NCBI GenBank assembly: GCA_965222425.1
Contig: CBDCTW010000021.1
Coordinates: 1 to 64,000, forward strand
Direction of reading: 5' to 3'
Source: CBDCNP01 sp965222425
GTDB taxonomy: Bacteria > Acidobacteriota > Vicinamibacteria > Marinacidobacterales > DATDRI01
DNA: 64,000 nucleotides
How positions within the stretch are numbered: the stretch's first letter is position 1; every line of letters begins with the position of its first letter. Made by a program: the position numbers and the translations under genes. The notes beneath the pieces were generated by a model. The model saw only the letters and a list, made by a program, of their open reading frames with translations, did no database searches and was not told the origin of the DNA. Positions 41,675-49,914 of this stretch are shown in pieces.

Positions 41675-43369
41675 ATGATGGTGCGACTCGCTCTCGGCCT
41701 GTTCTCGATCGGCACTACGCTATTTGTCGTGGCCGAGGACCGTTCGGCAAGCGATCTGCCCCGTTACCACGACATCGCACCAGACGTCAGAATGGTCCGT
41801 CCCAACAGCTTCGGGAGCCCGGCAAAAAAATTCATCACGGAAACGATGGGTTCGGGCGCGGCGTTCTTCGACTACGACGGCGACGGACGGTTGGACCTCT
41901 ACGTCGTGAACGGGCAGACGCTCGAGCAAGCGGACACCGGAAAACCTGGGGAACCCAATCAGCTCTTTCGAAACTTGGGTTCGAAACGCTTCGAGGAGGT
42001 TACGCAAAAAGCAGCGGTGGGCGATACCGGATGGGGAGGCGGCGCGGCCGTCGCGGACTACGATAACGACGGCGATACCGATCTGTTGGTCACGAATTAC
42101 GGCCCGAATGCCTTCTATCGCAACAACGGCGACGGCACGTTCACCGACATTACAGAATGAGCGGGAGTCGAGGACACACGCTGGAGCACGAGCGCTGCTT
42201 TCGGAGATATCAACGGCGACGGTTTTCTCGATCTTTATGTCGCGAATTACGTCCCCTTCACCATGAAACTGCTCGAGGGCTTGGATACTAAGTTTTGCCA
42301 GTGGCGTGGACTTCAAGTCATGTGTGGGCCCAACGGGCTTCCTGGAGAAGCCGACGCTCTCTACCTAAACCAAGGCGATGGAACCTTTAGAGAGGTTACC
42401 GAGGAGGCCGGAGTCCTCAACGCCGAAGGCAAGGGTCTGGGTGTGACGTTCCTGGATCATGATCAAGACGGAGATCAAGACATCTACGTGGCGAACGACT
42501 CGACGCCCGACTATCTTTATGAAAACGACGGCCAGAGTCGCTTCACCGACGTGGCGTTGGTCGCCGGTGTGGCAGTTTCGATGTACGGGAAGCCACAGGC
42601 CGGTATGGGAATCGATGTCGGCGACTTCGATGAAGACGGCCTCACCGACATCGTGGTGACCAATTTTCAAAGGGACTATAACTCTCTTCGACGCAACGAG
42701 GGGGCCGGCCTCTTCACCGACGTCAGCGATATGGCGGGGCTTACCGCTCCAAGTTTCGAAAAGTTGGGTTGGGGAGTCCAGTTCATCGATGCCAATCAGG
42801 ACGGTTTCTTGGATCTTCTCGTGTCGAATGGTCACGTCTATCCCGAAGTCGACGGTGGAGGCATCGGTGAAAGTTACGATCAGTCGAACCAGCTCCTCTT
42901 GAATGTACCCGACGCCACCGGCCGAAGGTATGAGGACGTGACCGCCCACGTCGGCCAGGGGCTCCAGTCGGCGAAATCCAGCCGTGGACTGGCGGTCGCC
43001 GACTACGACAACGACGGGGATCTCGACACCTTCGTCAACAACATGGGGGATGTGCCCAGTTTTCTCGAGGATCGCACCGAGCACAAGAACGGGTGGGTCC
43101 GGCTGACGTTGATTGGAAAACCCGCTAACCGCGATGGGTTGGGAGCTCGCGTCGAGTACACCGCACAAGCACTACGACACTATCGGTTGGCTAACGTGTG
43201 GAGCTATCTTTCGACGAACGATCCACGATTGTTGCTCGGTCTCGGCGGCGCGGAGCAAGCAGACGATGTCGTGATCTACTGGCCCTCGAACACTCCGCCC
43301 CTGAAACTAGGCGCGATCGCGGCTGGTGAGGACATCCTGGTACTCGAGGGAGTCGGAAGGCTACGCTGA
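41675..43369 (+). pseudogene. CRTAC1-like FG-GAP protein with ASPIC/UnbV domain, in-frame TGA
   Basis: The open segments before and after TGA 42158-42160 share one frame and together give about 565 residues. After a signal peptide (VRLALGLFSIGTTLFVVA) come repeated DxDxDGxxD calcium-type FG-GAP units (FFDYDGDGRLDLYVVNG, VADYDNDGDTDLLVTNY, FGDINGDGFLDLYVANY). The ASPIC/UnbV end follows (NGWVRLTLIGKPANRDGLGA, WSYLSTNDPRLLLGLG). The stop sits in DITE-stop-AGVED, where homologues have a charged residue, so it reads as a nonsense change or sequencing error, not selenocysteine. Secreted, role unknown. Confidence 0.8.
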
Positions 43370-43382
43370 TCGGTTGAAACAC

Positions 43383-43850
43383 GTGCGACTAAGACGAAGA
43401 CACTGCTACCCGATGGCGCTGATCCTCGTTTCGATGGCTCTGTCCTGTCGCTCGGGCGAGGTGGACAAAGCGCAGTACACGCTGAGGCAAGCGGGATTCC
43501 GCGTGCTCTACATGGCACCCGTCTACATCGCCATGGAAAAGGGCCTCTTCCAAAAGGAAGGCATCGACTTCTCTTACACCGAAATCGACAGCGGTGCGCT
43601 TGGTGTTGCTACCGTCATCTCGGGCGACGTCGATATTTCGGATATCGACCCGACAACCGTGGCGCGACTGCGCGAGAGAGGCCAGTCCCTCATCATGTTC
43701 TACAACATCGTCAACCGGGTGACGATGGACCTCATCGTTCGGAACGAGATTCTGCAGAAAGCTGGGGTGGATCGCGCGTCACCGCTGGAGACGCGCTACC
43801 GCGTACTCGACGGACTCAACATCGGTGTGACACGCCCGGGCGCCGCAGAA
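43383..43850 (+). pseudogene. NMT1/SsuA-type ABC substrate-binding lipoprotein, 5' fragment
   Basis: About 155 residues. A lipoprotein signal (ALILVSMALSC then RSGEVD) precedes YMAPVYIAMEKGLFQKEGID and ALGVATVISGDVDISDID, classic for nitrate/sulfonate/thiamine-precursor binding proteins. Matching sequence ends after GLNIGVTRPGA; the frame then runs into unrelated amidohydrolase DNA and stops at 43880. More than half of the binding protein is missing. Confidence 0.75.
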
Positions 43851-44070
43851 ATCTGCTGCCGTATTTGGCCCAACAGCTAGAAAAGTATCCCGACCGGCTG
43901 GTGGGAGTTCCCTTGTATGACCCACTACACGAGCCCTGGCGAGGCCCAGAGTTTGTGGATGAGATCGCCGACTTGGGCTTCAAGGGCGTCACACTCCTCG
44001 CCGCCTATGAAGGTTATGACCCTTACGACGAGCAAATCTGGTCTTGCTATGAGAGGGCCATGGAACTCGA
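43851..44070 (+). pseudogene. Amidohydrolase-2-type fragment
   Basis: In a new frame the sequence reads LAQQLEKYPDRLVGVPLYDP, then FVDEIADLGFKGVTLLAAYE and PYDEQIWSCYERAMELE. This is a middle segment of metal-dependent amidohydrolases of the 2-amino-3-carboxymuconate-semialdehyde decarboxylase group. Both the N-terminal HxH strand and the C-terminal metal ligands are absent. It passes in frame into the next fragment. Confidence 0.65.
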
Positions 44071-44167
44071 AGTCGAAGGCATGATGACATGTCTGGCGAG
44101 CGAGGACATGAAGGAAGGTGTGCGAGCCTTCGTTGAGAAGCCCCCTCCGAGCTATCGAGGGGGCTAA
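44070..44167 (+). pseudogene. Enoyl-CoA hydratase C-terminal fragment
   Basis: The last 32 codons of the mosaic, MTCLASEDMKEGVRAFVEK then PPPSYRGG and a stop, match the C-terminal helix of crotonase-family proteins (typically SEDxxEGxxAFxEKRxPxxxG). Nothing else of a crotonase is present. It is joined in frame to the amidohydrolase piece at about EVEGM. Confidence 0.55.
44139..44165. repeat. Perfect 9-bp stem-loop at the end of the mosaic
   Basis: AGCCCCCTC and GAGGGGGCT pair around a nine-base loop, across the stop codon of the mosaic reading frame. No T-run follows, so it is not a classical intrinsic terminator, though it may still pause transcription before the next gene. Confidence 0.5.
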
Positions 44168-44189
44168 GGGAGACGCAAGGAGGCAAGCG

Positions 44190-44671
44190 ATGACAACGCA
44201 CCAAAACTACTGGCTAATGAAAAGCGAGCCCAACGTCTACAGCATCGACGATCTCAAGAAGGAGCGCTCGACCTACTGGAACGGGGTTCGGAATTTCAAG
44301 GCCCGCAACTATATGAAGGAGATGAAGGTGGGCGACGGGGTTTTTTTTACCACTCCAACACCGACCCCAAGGGCATCGTTGGCTTGGCTCGCGTCCGCAA
44401 AGAGGCCTATCCTGACTTCACCCAGTACGACAAGAAGAACAAGTACTTCGAGCCCCGGGCAACCAAAGAAAAGCCCTATTGGCACATGGTGGACATCGAG
44501 TTCGTCTCGAAGTTCAAGGAGCCCGCCACGCTGCAAGAGCTTCGCGAGACCCGAGAGCTGGAGGGAATGTCTCTGCTCAAGAAGGGGCAGAGGCTCTCGG
44601 TGCAACGGGTGACCCCCAAGGAGTGGAAGAAGATCTGTAAGATGGCCGGCGCCGAGTTCCCCGGCGACTAA
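44190..44671 (+). pseudogene. EVE-domain protein with a frameshift in a T tract
   Basis: ATG 44190 follows AAGGAGG. The first frame gives QNYWLMKSEPNVYSIDDLKK and NGVRNFKARNYMKEMKVGD, and the second, to 44671, gives PDFTQYDKKNKYFEPRATKE and RLSVQRVTPKEWKKICKMAG. Together they make a normal EVE (PUA-like, modified-base or RNA binding) protein of about 160 residues. The break is at a run of eight T (44341-44348); nine T would restore FFYHSNTDPKG. This could be a sequencing error, a true mutation, or a site where slippage restores the protein. Confidence 0.8.
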
Positions 44672-44854
44672 TCATCTTCTTGGCGCATCTACGTCGGGGG
44701 AGCGTGCTCGTGCGGGCAGGCGACGTGGTTTCAACGGGCAGCCGGTGGGCCGGGTGGGCAGTTCGGGTAGCACGAGCGAGCCGCATCTCCAAATGCACGC
44801 GGTACAACTGGGGTGACGACCTGCTCCGAAGCGGTGAAGGGTAGCCTCTATTGA

Positions 44855-45218
44855 GCGTATAGGTTCCCTCGGACTCCCATTTGCCCCTGGTGTCTTGAAC
44901 CGCGACGACGTACCCCTGTCCAGTGAACAGGCGCGGCGCTACCAAAACCTGGCTCGCCAGCTCGTACCGTTTCTTGTTGTAGGGGCTACGGATCAGAACG
45001 ACCGGCAACTTACCCGGCGCGCCCTCCGGGTAGTAGAGATCCGTCGAAAGCCGCACGCCATCGCGCATGGCAATCATGACGCTCGGCTCGAGGCGTACCC
45101 CGTACTTCGGCTCGCGGGGCTCGAGAGCTCCCGGCCTCGGCTCCTGGGCTGTCACTTCCATGGCGGAGATCGCCTGAAGCGCCGTCGCTAGGGTGAAAAA
45201 CGCAATGCGTAGCATCAT
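44855..45218 (-). pseudogene. X-Pro dipeptidyl-peptidase (S15/CocE) family, N-terminal fragment
   Basis: From ATG 45218 a signal peptide (RIAFFTLATALQAISA) leads to the typical opening SVMIAMRDGVRLSTDLYYPE, LPVVLIRSPYNKKRYE and GYVVAVQDTRGKWESEG. The match ends near GTYTL at about 44855. The downstream sequence to the EVE gene is Arg-rich and unlike the family, so the catalytic Ser and the rest of the protein are lost. The start overlaps the stop of the SDR gene (TGATG). Confidence 0.7.
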
Positions 45219-45898
45219 CACCAAAGATCGAGCGCTTCTCCGTTTTGGGAGCAATCGTCCACCGCCAACCGGAGGGCCATTTCCGCGACCTCTTCGGGCC
45301 TTATGAGCCGTCCGGACGGGTTTGCGTCTATCATAAACTGGCGGACCTGTTCTTCGCTTCGCCCGGTAGTGGCCATGATGCGCTTCACGTTCTCGTCGGT
45401 CATCGGACTATCTACGTAGCCGGGACAGATCGCGTTACAGAGGATTCCTCGCTCGGCGAACTCGGCTGCGATCACCCGCATGAGGCCAAGCAGCGCATGC
45501 TTGGACGCCGTGTAGCCGGCAATGTAGGGCATCCCCAGTTTTCCTGCAACGGAGGCAATCATCACAATGCGGCCGCGACGGCGATCGAGCATTCCGGGAA
45601 GCACTTTCTGCGTGAGTTGCAGGGGACCGACGACGTTCACGTTCATTACCCCGTTCCAGAACTCGAGGTCGGTTTTGAGGAACGGTCGACCAACGGCAAT
45701 GCCGGCATTGTTCACCAGAATGTCGAACGACCCGTCCGGATAGGTGGCGGGATCGGTAACATCTACACCGGTGGAGCGCGACGCCCGCACCACGTCGGCG
45801 CCCTCGCGCTCGAAAAGCTCCGCGATAGCAGCACCGATGCCCCGTGATGCTCCCGTTACGAGCGCGAGTCGATTCTCTAACTGTCCCCTCTTCGGCAT
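45218..45898 (-). CDS. Short-chain dehydrogenase/reductase (SDR)
   Basis: 226 residues. The NAD(P) motif is ALVTGASRGIGAAIAELFER, followed by DILVNNAGIAVGRPF, catalytic Ser in MIASVAGKLGMP and the YxxxK in YTASKHALLGLM; CNAICPGYVDSPMTD is the usual post-catalytic loop. It reduces or oxidises an unknown carbonyl or alcohol. It appears intact, though its partner gene downstream (S15) is truncated. Confidence 0.9.
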   Translation of the reverse strand: MPKRGQLENRLALVTGASRGIGAAIAELFEREGADVVRASRSTGVDVTDPATYPDGSFDILVNNAGIAVGRPFLKTDLEFWNGVMNVNVVGPLQLTQKVLPGMLDRRRGRIVMIASVAGKLGMPYIAGYTASKHALLGLMRVIAAEFAERGILCNAICPGYVDSPMTDENVKRIMATTGRSEEQVRQFMIDANPSGRLIRPEEVAEMALRLAVDDCSQNGEALDLW

Positions 45899-46470
45899 GG
45901 CGACTCACGCGAGTGTACTCGCTTTACGAAAAGCCGGTCAACGAAGTTCGAGAGACACCCGTGAGCGGCGGAGCGACCACGTATTCTGACTTGTCAGAAA
46001 GAAAATCAGGGTCGTCGAACCTCTTGACGGGGCGTCCATGCCGCCCGGTCGACGGTTCACATGGCTTCTCGCGTCAGGAAGTGGCGCCCCCGGGATGATC
46101 CATGAAGCCGTATACTGGATCCGAGAGTCTGGATCCAAACCATGACTTCAATGGTCAAGCACCCAACGCCTTTAATCTGGGCTTCCTCGACTCGTGCCAT
46201 GACAACGCATTGCCGATCTATGGCGATGATTTTTTTAGCTACCGCATGGTCGGCCAGTTTCACACGAATCGCCACATGCGCACATCTTTGACGGCCCCAC
46301 GCCTTCGGCGTACGGTATACTGCATGTAGTTTCGCCGGCAGGGCGGCGCGGTCACACACCCGTTGTGTCGGAGCTCGGCCACCGCAGGCGCGACACTTCA
46401 ACTTGGCATCGACGTTGCCTTGGTGCACAACTCCGATAGAGGCCGAGAGCTCGCTTGGCCCCGACTCCCA
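45899..46470. other. Region without a supported gene at the IS boundary
   Basis: About 570 bp. Open frames on both strands (46057-46428 minus, 46102-46329 plus) overlap each other, lack ribosome-binding sites and match no family I know. The right part (GTTGTGCACCAAGG near 46417-46430) resembles the outer end of IS5-type elements and is probably the non-coding end of the IS5 remnant that follows. Confidence 0.4.
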
Positions 46471-47086
46471 TCATCCGATCATCTCGCTATCAGGCATCCC
46501 GAGCGCCGTCATGGTGTTGAGAATCTTGCACCCGATTCTTGCCTCGACTCTCTGTGCCGCCAACCCTCTCGCTCGCATTGCTGAGCCCACGATAGCCTTG
46601 TAGCGATGGAACGTTGTCTCGATTTTGCTCCGTTTGCTGTAGCCCGATTCTGTGTGCCACTTTCGTTTGCCGAGCCGAGCTTGTGCTGCAATGTTGCGAT
46701 TGCGCTGTCGGCTGCTCGCCGGCCCCGATGCGAGCTGGGCGCCCTTGCGCGGCGGTATCAGCACCCTCGGCGAGCGATGAGCGCTGTGATTCTCGATTGC
46801 CTCATAGACGCCGCCGGCGTCGTATGCGGTGTCAGCTCTGGCCGATGAGATGGGACTGTCGATCTGTCCGACAAGCGATGCAACCCGCGATGAATCGCGG
46901 GCTCTTTTGCTCGTCAGCTCGCCGGCGACGACTTCGCCAGTCTGCTCGTCGACACACAGATGGAGCTTGCGATAGTCCCTGCTCTTTGGTGCTCTGCGCA
47001 GCTGGCCGGCGTGGACAGCGAGACCGCTGCTGTCGATCAAGATGTGCAACGGCGTCTTCTGCTTGACTTGGTAGAAGGGGACCTTA
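46471..47086 (-). pseudogene. IS5-family transposase, C-terminal part
   Basis: About 205 residues of a DDE transposase. The Asp motif is LHILIDSSGLAVHAGQ, then DYRKLHLCVDEQTGEVVA, RADTAYDAGGVYEAIENH (second Asp), RVLIPPRKGAQL and the Glu region KIETTFHRYKAIVGSAMRAR. The first third is missing; at 47087 the sequence switches into the terminal repeat of element X, whose bases supply a false N-terminus to the open frame (up to 47220). Confidence 0.85.
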
Positions 47087-47233
47087 CCCCGTCCTGTGCC
47101 AAAACTCGACCCCTTTGAAATAGCCCCATAAATCAACAGTTTAGAGTTTGTGTTTGCGACCGGGTCAAGGGCCGTGGCCTTTACAATCGTCTGGCCCGAG
47201 GGTGTTATCTTCAGCTCCATGATGACGTACCAT
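47087..47233 (+). repeat. Left end of element X, copy B
   Basis: Begins CCCCGTCCTGTGCC and runs through a conserved non-coding segment shared with 78-205 and 62147-62293, up to the start of an rve-type integrase reading frame. This copy shows what the repeat belongs to: the 5' end and leader of an integrase-bearing insertion element placed next to an IS5 transposase. Confidence 0.65.
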
Positions 47234-47454
47234 GTGCAATTCCTACTGCTCGTTATGGCTGGGTCAACCGCCAGTAGCAGGATGTGATCGACTACCTGCT
47301 AGAGGAGAGCCGTGTGCTCCGAGCCGGGCAAGCGTTTCAGGCTCTCTGACGACGACCGGCGCTGGCTTGCCGTCAAGGCCCAGGCTTTGGGCCGCGAGAT
47401 GCTGGCCGAGATTGCGTCGGTTGCCACACCTGCTAGGCTTCTGCGCTGGTACCG

Positions 47455-48879
47455 CTACCTCATCGCAGGAGTCAAGCCCATTCTTAGTTGAAATTTTCCA
47501 CGGCTCCCGGTTCGTTTAAGCAAAGTTCTTCCTCGACGTATTTTTTTCGCGGTCTCGATCTTCAGTTCACGCTTGAGCGCTTCACGCAGCTTTGGAAGGT
47601 GTCGGTAGCCCATCACCTTCCGGAGGCGCGGCTCGATGTCGGTGAGCGCGGTCGCGAGCCAGCGTTGGCGTTGGTTCGAAGTCTTCCAGTGATCGACCTT
47701 CGCGCAACGTTCCTCGATAAGCGCATTGACGGACTCGATGCAGTTCGTCGTCTTTAGTGAGTGACCGAGCACCCCGTACACGCCAAGACGATGCAAGGTC
47801 AGGGTCTCCTCCAGCCCCTCTTCGAGGCTAGAGGCCGCAGACTGATTCCTCTCTTCCAACTCGCGGTGGAGTTGCTCGAGGGCCTCAAGCGCCTCCTTGT
47901 GCGTCGGCCGGCCGTACGCGCGCTGCAGCCGCTTGCGCCACAACGACTGCTCGCTCTTGGACAAATAGCTCACGACATTCTCTCGTTTGTGCCACTGGCA
48001 ACGGCCCACGACGACCCGTCTGCGAAAGGCCTTGGTCACGGCTCCTCGCAGCCCCTTGCTGCCGTCGATGACCACCAGCAGCCCTTCAGAGATATCGAGA
48101 CCCCGCTCGACCAATGAACGCAGGAACGGCCTAAGAACACGCTCGTTCTCAGTGTCTGTCTCCACGAAGCCGAGGAAGCGTTTGTCCCCGGATAACGTGA
48201 TGCCGAGAGCCACCACCATCGTCGCGTCGGCGAACGTCTTGCCGTCCAGGACCATCGCCACCACGTCCTCACCCGAGAGATCACGCTCCTGCATCTCACG
48301 CAGATTCGCTGCGCTTGCTTCGACGAAGCCGCGCGACACCGACGAACTCGACAGACCGATCGCGCCCGGGACCAATTCCGCCGCCGACTCATAGTTCCGG
48401 CACGAGATCCCGTACAGCACTCTTCGTAGAAGCAACTCGTCCACCTCTCCGCGGTGACTCAGACTCTCGTACGAGCTCAACGGGATCTCTCCGTCGCGGC
48501 CGCGAACACGGGGAACGCGGATCGGAACTCGCTGACCCGCGAGTTTCACCGTGCCCGGATTCGTCCCGTGACGTCGTCCCTGCACCGTCTCCGATTTCCG
48601 AACGTATCGCTCTCCCGCAAGCTCACTGACCTCGGCGTCCAGCAACTCGTGAACATGCATCAGGCCGAGAGGCACCAGTGCGCGGATCATCTCGACCTTC
48701 GAGTCCACCTCGAGCTCCCCGTATCCCTCTTGCTCCATGACCTCTACTTCACCTAGACGACGCGTCTTCTTGCGTTCCTTGACCCTTCGTAGCAGACTTC
48801 CCATATCGGCTCCTTTCTTGAGCGGCTTGATTTCGCTTTTGACAACGTCATCAAACCACCCGAGAGGGAGCCGTTTCAA
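47455..48879 (-). CDS. IS256-family (mutator-type) transposase
   Basis: 474 residues. The DDE triad is in VAMVLDGKTFADA, LLVVIDGSKGLRGA and TTNCIESVNALIEE; VGRCQWHKRENVVSYL and KVMGYRHLPKLREAL are typical. The frame is intact. Its last residues (after RGKFQLRMGL) read through the terminal inverted repeat, and the stop at 47455 lies in the flanking DNA, so this copy uses a borrowed stop codon. Confidence 0.92.
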   Translation of the reverse strand: MKRLPLGWFDDVVKSEIKPLKKGADMGSLLRRVKERKKTRRLGEVEVMEQEGYGELEVDSKVEMIRALVPLGLMHVHELLDAEVSELAGERYVRKSETVQGRRHGTNPGTVKLAGQRVPIRVPRVRGRDGEIPLSSYESLSHRGEVDELLLRRVLYGISCRNYESAAELVPGAIGLSSSSVSRGFVEASAANLREMQERDLSGEDVVAMVLDGKTFADATMVVALGITLSGDKRFLGFVETDTENERVLRPFLRSLVERGLDISEGLLVVIDGSKGLRGAVTKAFRRRVVVGRCQWHKRENVVSYLSKSEQSLWRKRLQRAYGRPTHKEALEALEQLHRELEERNQSAASSLEEGLEETLTLHRLGVYGVLGHSLKTTNCIESVNALIEERCAKVDHWKTSNQRQRWLATALTDIEPRLRKVMGYRHLPKLREALKRELKIETAKKIRRGRTLLKRTGSRGKFQLRMGLTPAMR

Positions 48880-48905
48880 ATTTCAACTAAGAGTGGCACA
48901 CATTC
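47469..48905 (-). mobile_element. IS256-family element with 8-bp target duplication
   Basis: 1437 bp. The outer 40 bp are imperfect inverted repeats, both containing CTTAGTTGAAATTT and CGGCTCCC. The flanks carry the same 8 bases, CATCGCAG, at 47461-47468 and 48906-48913. Removing the element and one copy restores an integrase reading frame (LIAAKYDG). This fixes both ends and shows insertion after the integrase was already present. Confidence 0.95.
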
Positions 48906-49005
48906 CATCGCAGCCAAGTACGATGGTTGTGCTCCGCAAAAAATCGATCCAGCGGTACGCGATCTTCTTTTTTGCGGATCACTAGAGTCCGACGCCGAGC
49001 AGCCG

Positions 49006-49356
49006 TCACACCAGGGCCAGACTGCCTTCGTCTACATCCACGTCGTATATGCCCAGCTGTCCCTTGACCGGAAATGGCTTCAGTGCCCGAACGTCACCTA
49101 GAATCCACGCGAACGCGCCAGCATAAATCGCGCATCGTGCTTTGATTTCATCGGATTTAGTCATTGGCCGACACTCGACGAGCTGCGCTACGGCGACCGC
49201 GCAGCCCGCAGGCGGAATGGCGGGGGTCTTCGACGACACGATCAACAGCGGGCCACGGTAGGCGGTCGGCCATTTGCGCGTCTCAATCGTCTTCTCTCCC
49301 GAGGCAATCATGTTCGCCCACGGCTGTTTCAGCGACAGGGCTTTGAGTCTCTGCAT
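49006..49356 (-). CDS. ASCH-domain protein
   Basis: 116 residues. ALSLKQPWANMIASGEKTIE and RKWPTAYRGPLLIVSS are the ASCH opening; CRPMTKSDEIKARCAIYAGAF and the LKPFPVKGQLGIYDV end complete the small barrel. ASCH/PUA-like proteins bind RNA or modified nucleotides, and some are nucleoside deaminase-like hydrolases. It is wedged between integrase debris and an IS256 element, so it is either a host gene or a passenger. It looks complete. Confidence 0.75.
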   Translation of the reverse strand: MQRLKALSLKQPWANMIASGEKTIETRKWPTAYRGPLLIVSSKTPAIPPAGCAVAVAQLVECRPMTKSDEIKARCAIYAGAFAWILGDVRALKPFPVKGQLGIYDVDVDEGSLALV

Positions 49357-49585
49357 GCTGGTGCTATAGCTTCAGACGCCTTGGGACGTCCCGCGACGCC
49401 CAACCGCGGGTGGTCTTGAGGAATCCACTCTGCCACAACTGGAGCATTCCCGGCCACGCCACTATGCTCAACGTCACCCGTTGTTCTACCGTGAAACGGG
49501 CAATGGGATTGATCGTCATCGTTCCAGGTGCCTCCGCTTTCGCTCCTCGTCCCCGTCGTGTCCAAAAACACAAATGAACTGAAGA
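49357..49585. other. Host segment upstream of the second IS256 element
   Basis: 229 bp. A minus-strand open frame of 69 codons (49364-49573) has plausible composition (FTVEQRVTLSIVAWPGMLQL) but no clear start and no family match. It may be the 3' end of a gene cut by the IS256 element at 49586. Confidence 0.35.
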
Positions 49586-49914
49586 GGGGATGTCCCGCCG
49601 ATGTTGAATTTGGGGTAGCGGCGGCTCCTTGGCCGGCCTAAGAATAGGTCTGCCAATAAACCGTCTCCAGAGGGGGACAAGGAGCCACCAATGCCTAGGA
49701 AATCAAAGAAGCCAATAAGAAAGCAAACGCACTCGCCTACGGGCAAGGTAGTTGGCCAAGTCGGTGTGTTTGTCCACTCGGTCTGGCCCACTTTGCTCAT
49801 CTAATTTGGCCCACCCTAAGTTATTGATTAATAAAGACGAGCTGTAAGAAAGCCCCTTTCCTTATTCCGCGGCCGGAACGAAGTGCAGGCCGCGGCTAGT
49901 GAAACCCAACGAAC

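Larger units (their letters stand above)
47234..48990 (+). pseudogene. rve-type integrase of element X, decayed and interrupted by IS256
   Basis: Before the IS256 insertion the sequence reads VQFLLLVMAG, then (frameshift, stop codon) QDVIDYLLEESRVLR, (frameshift) GKRFRLSDDDRRWLAVKAQA and TPARLLRWYRYLIA. After it, KYDGCAPQKIDPAVRDLLF follows directly when the IS and one copy of its duplication are removed. This is the N-terminal third of an integrase-core transposase. At least two frameshifts, an in-frame TAG and loss of everything after about 48990 make it dead. Confidence 0.75.

Noticed and set aside
42158..42160. In-frame TGA in the CRTAC1-like gene as a second selenocysteine codon
   Set aside because: The position is a charged residue in FG-GAP repeats, not a redox Cys, and the following bases form no SECIS-like hairpin with a G-rich loop.
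44690..44850. Continuation of the S15 hydrolase to the EVE gene
   Set aside because: The translated region is Arg/Pro-rich with no hydrolase motifs in any minus-strand frame; I treat it as unidentified debris.
46057..46428. 123-codon minus-strand ORF next to the IS5 remnant
   Set aside because: It overlaps an equally open frame on the other strand, has no family match, and its first part falls in the non-coding end of the IS5 element.
47087..47220. N-terminal part of the IS5 open frame as genuine transposase
   Set aside because: These codons lie in the leader repeat of element X, which is found elsewhere next to other genes, so the joined frame is accidental.
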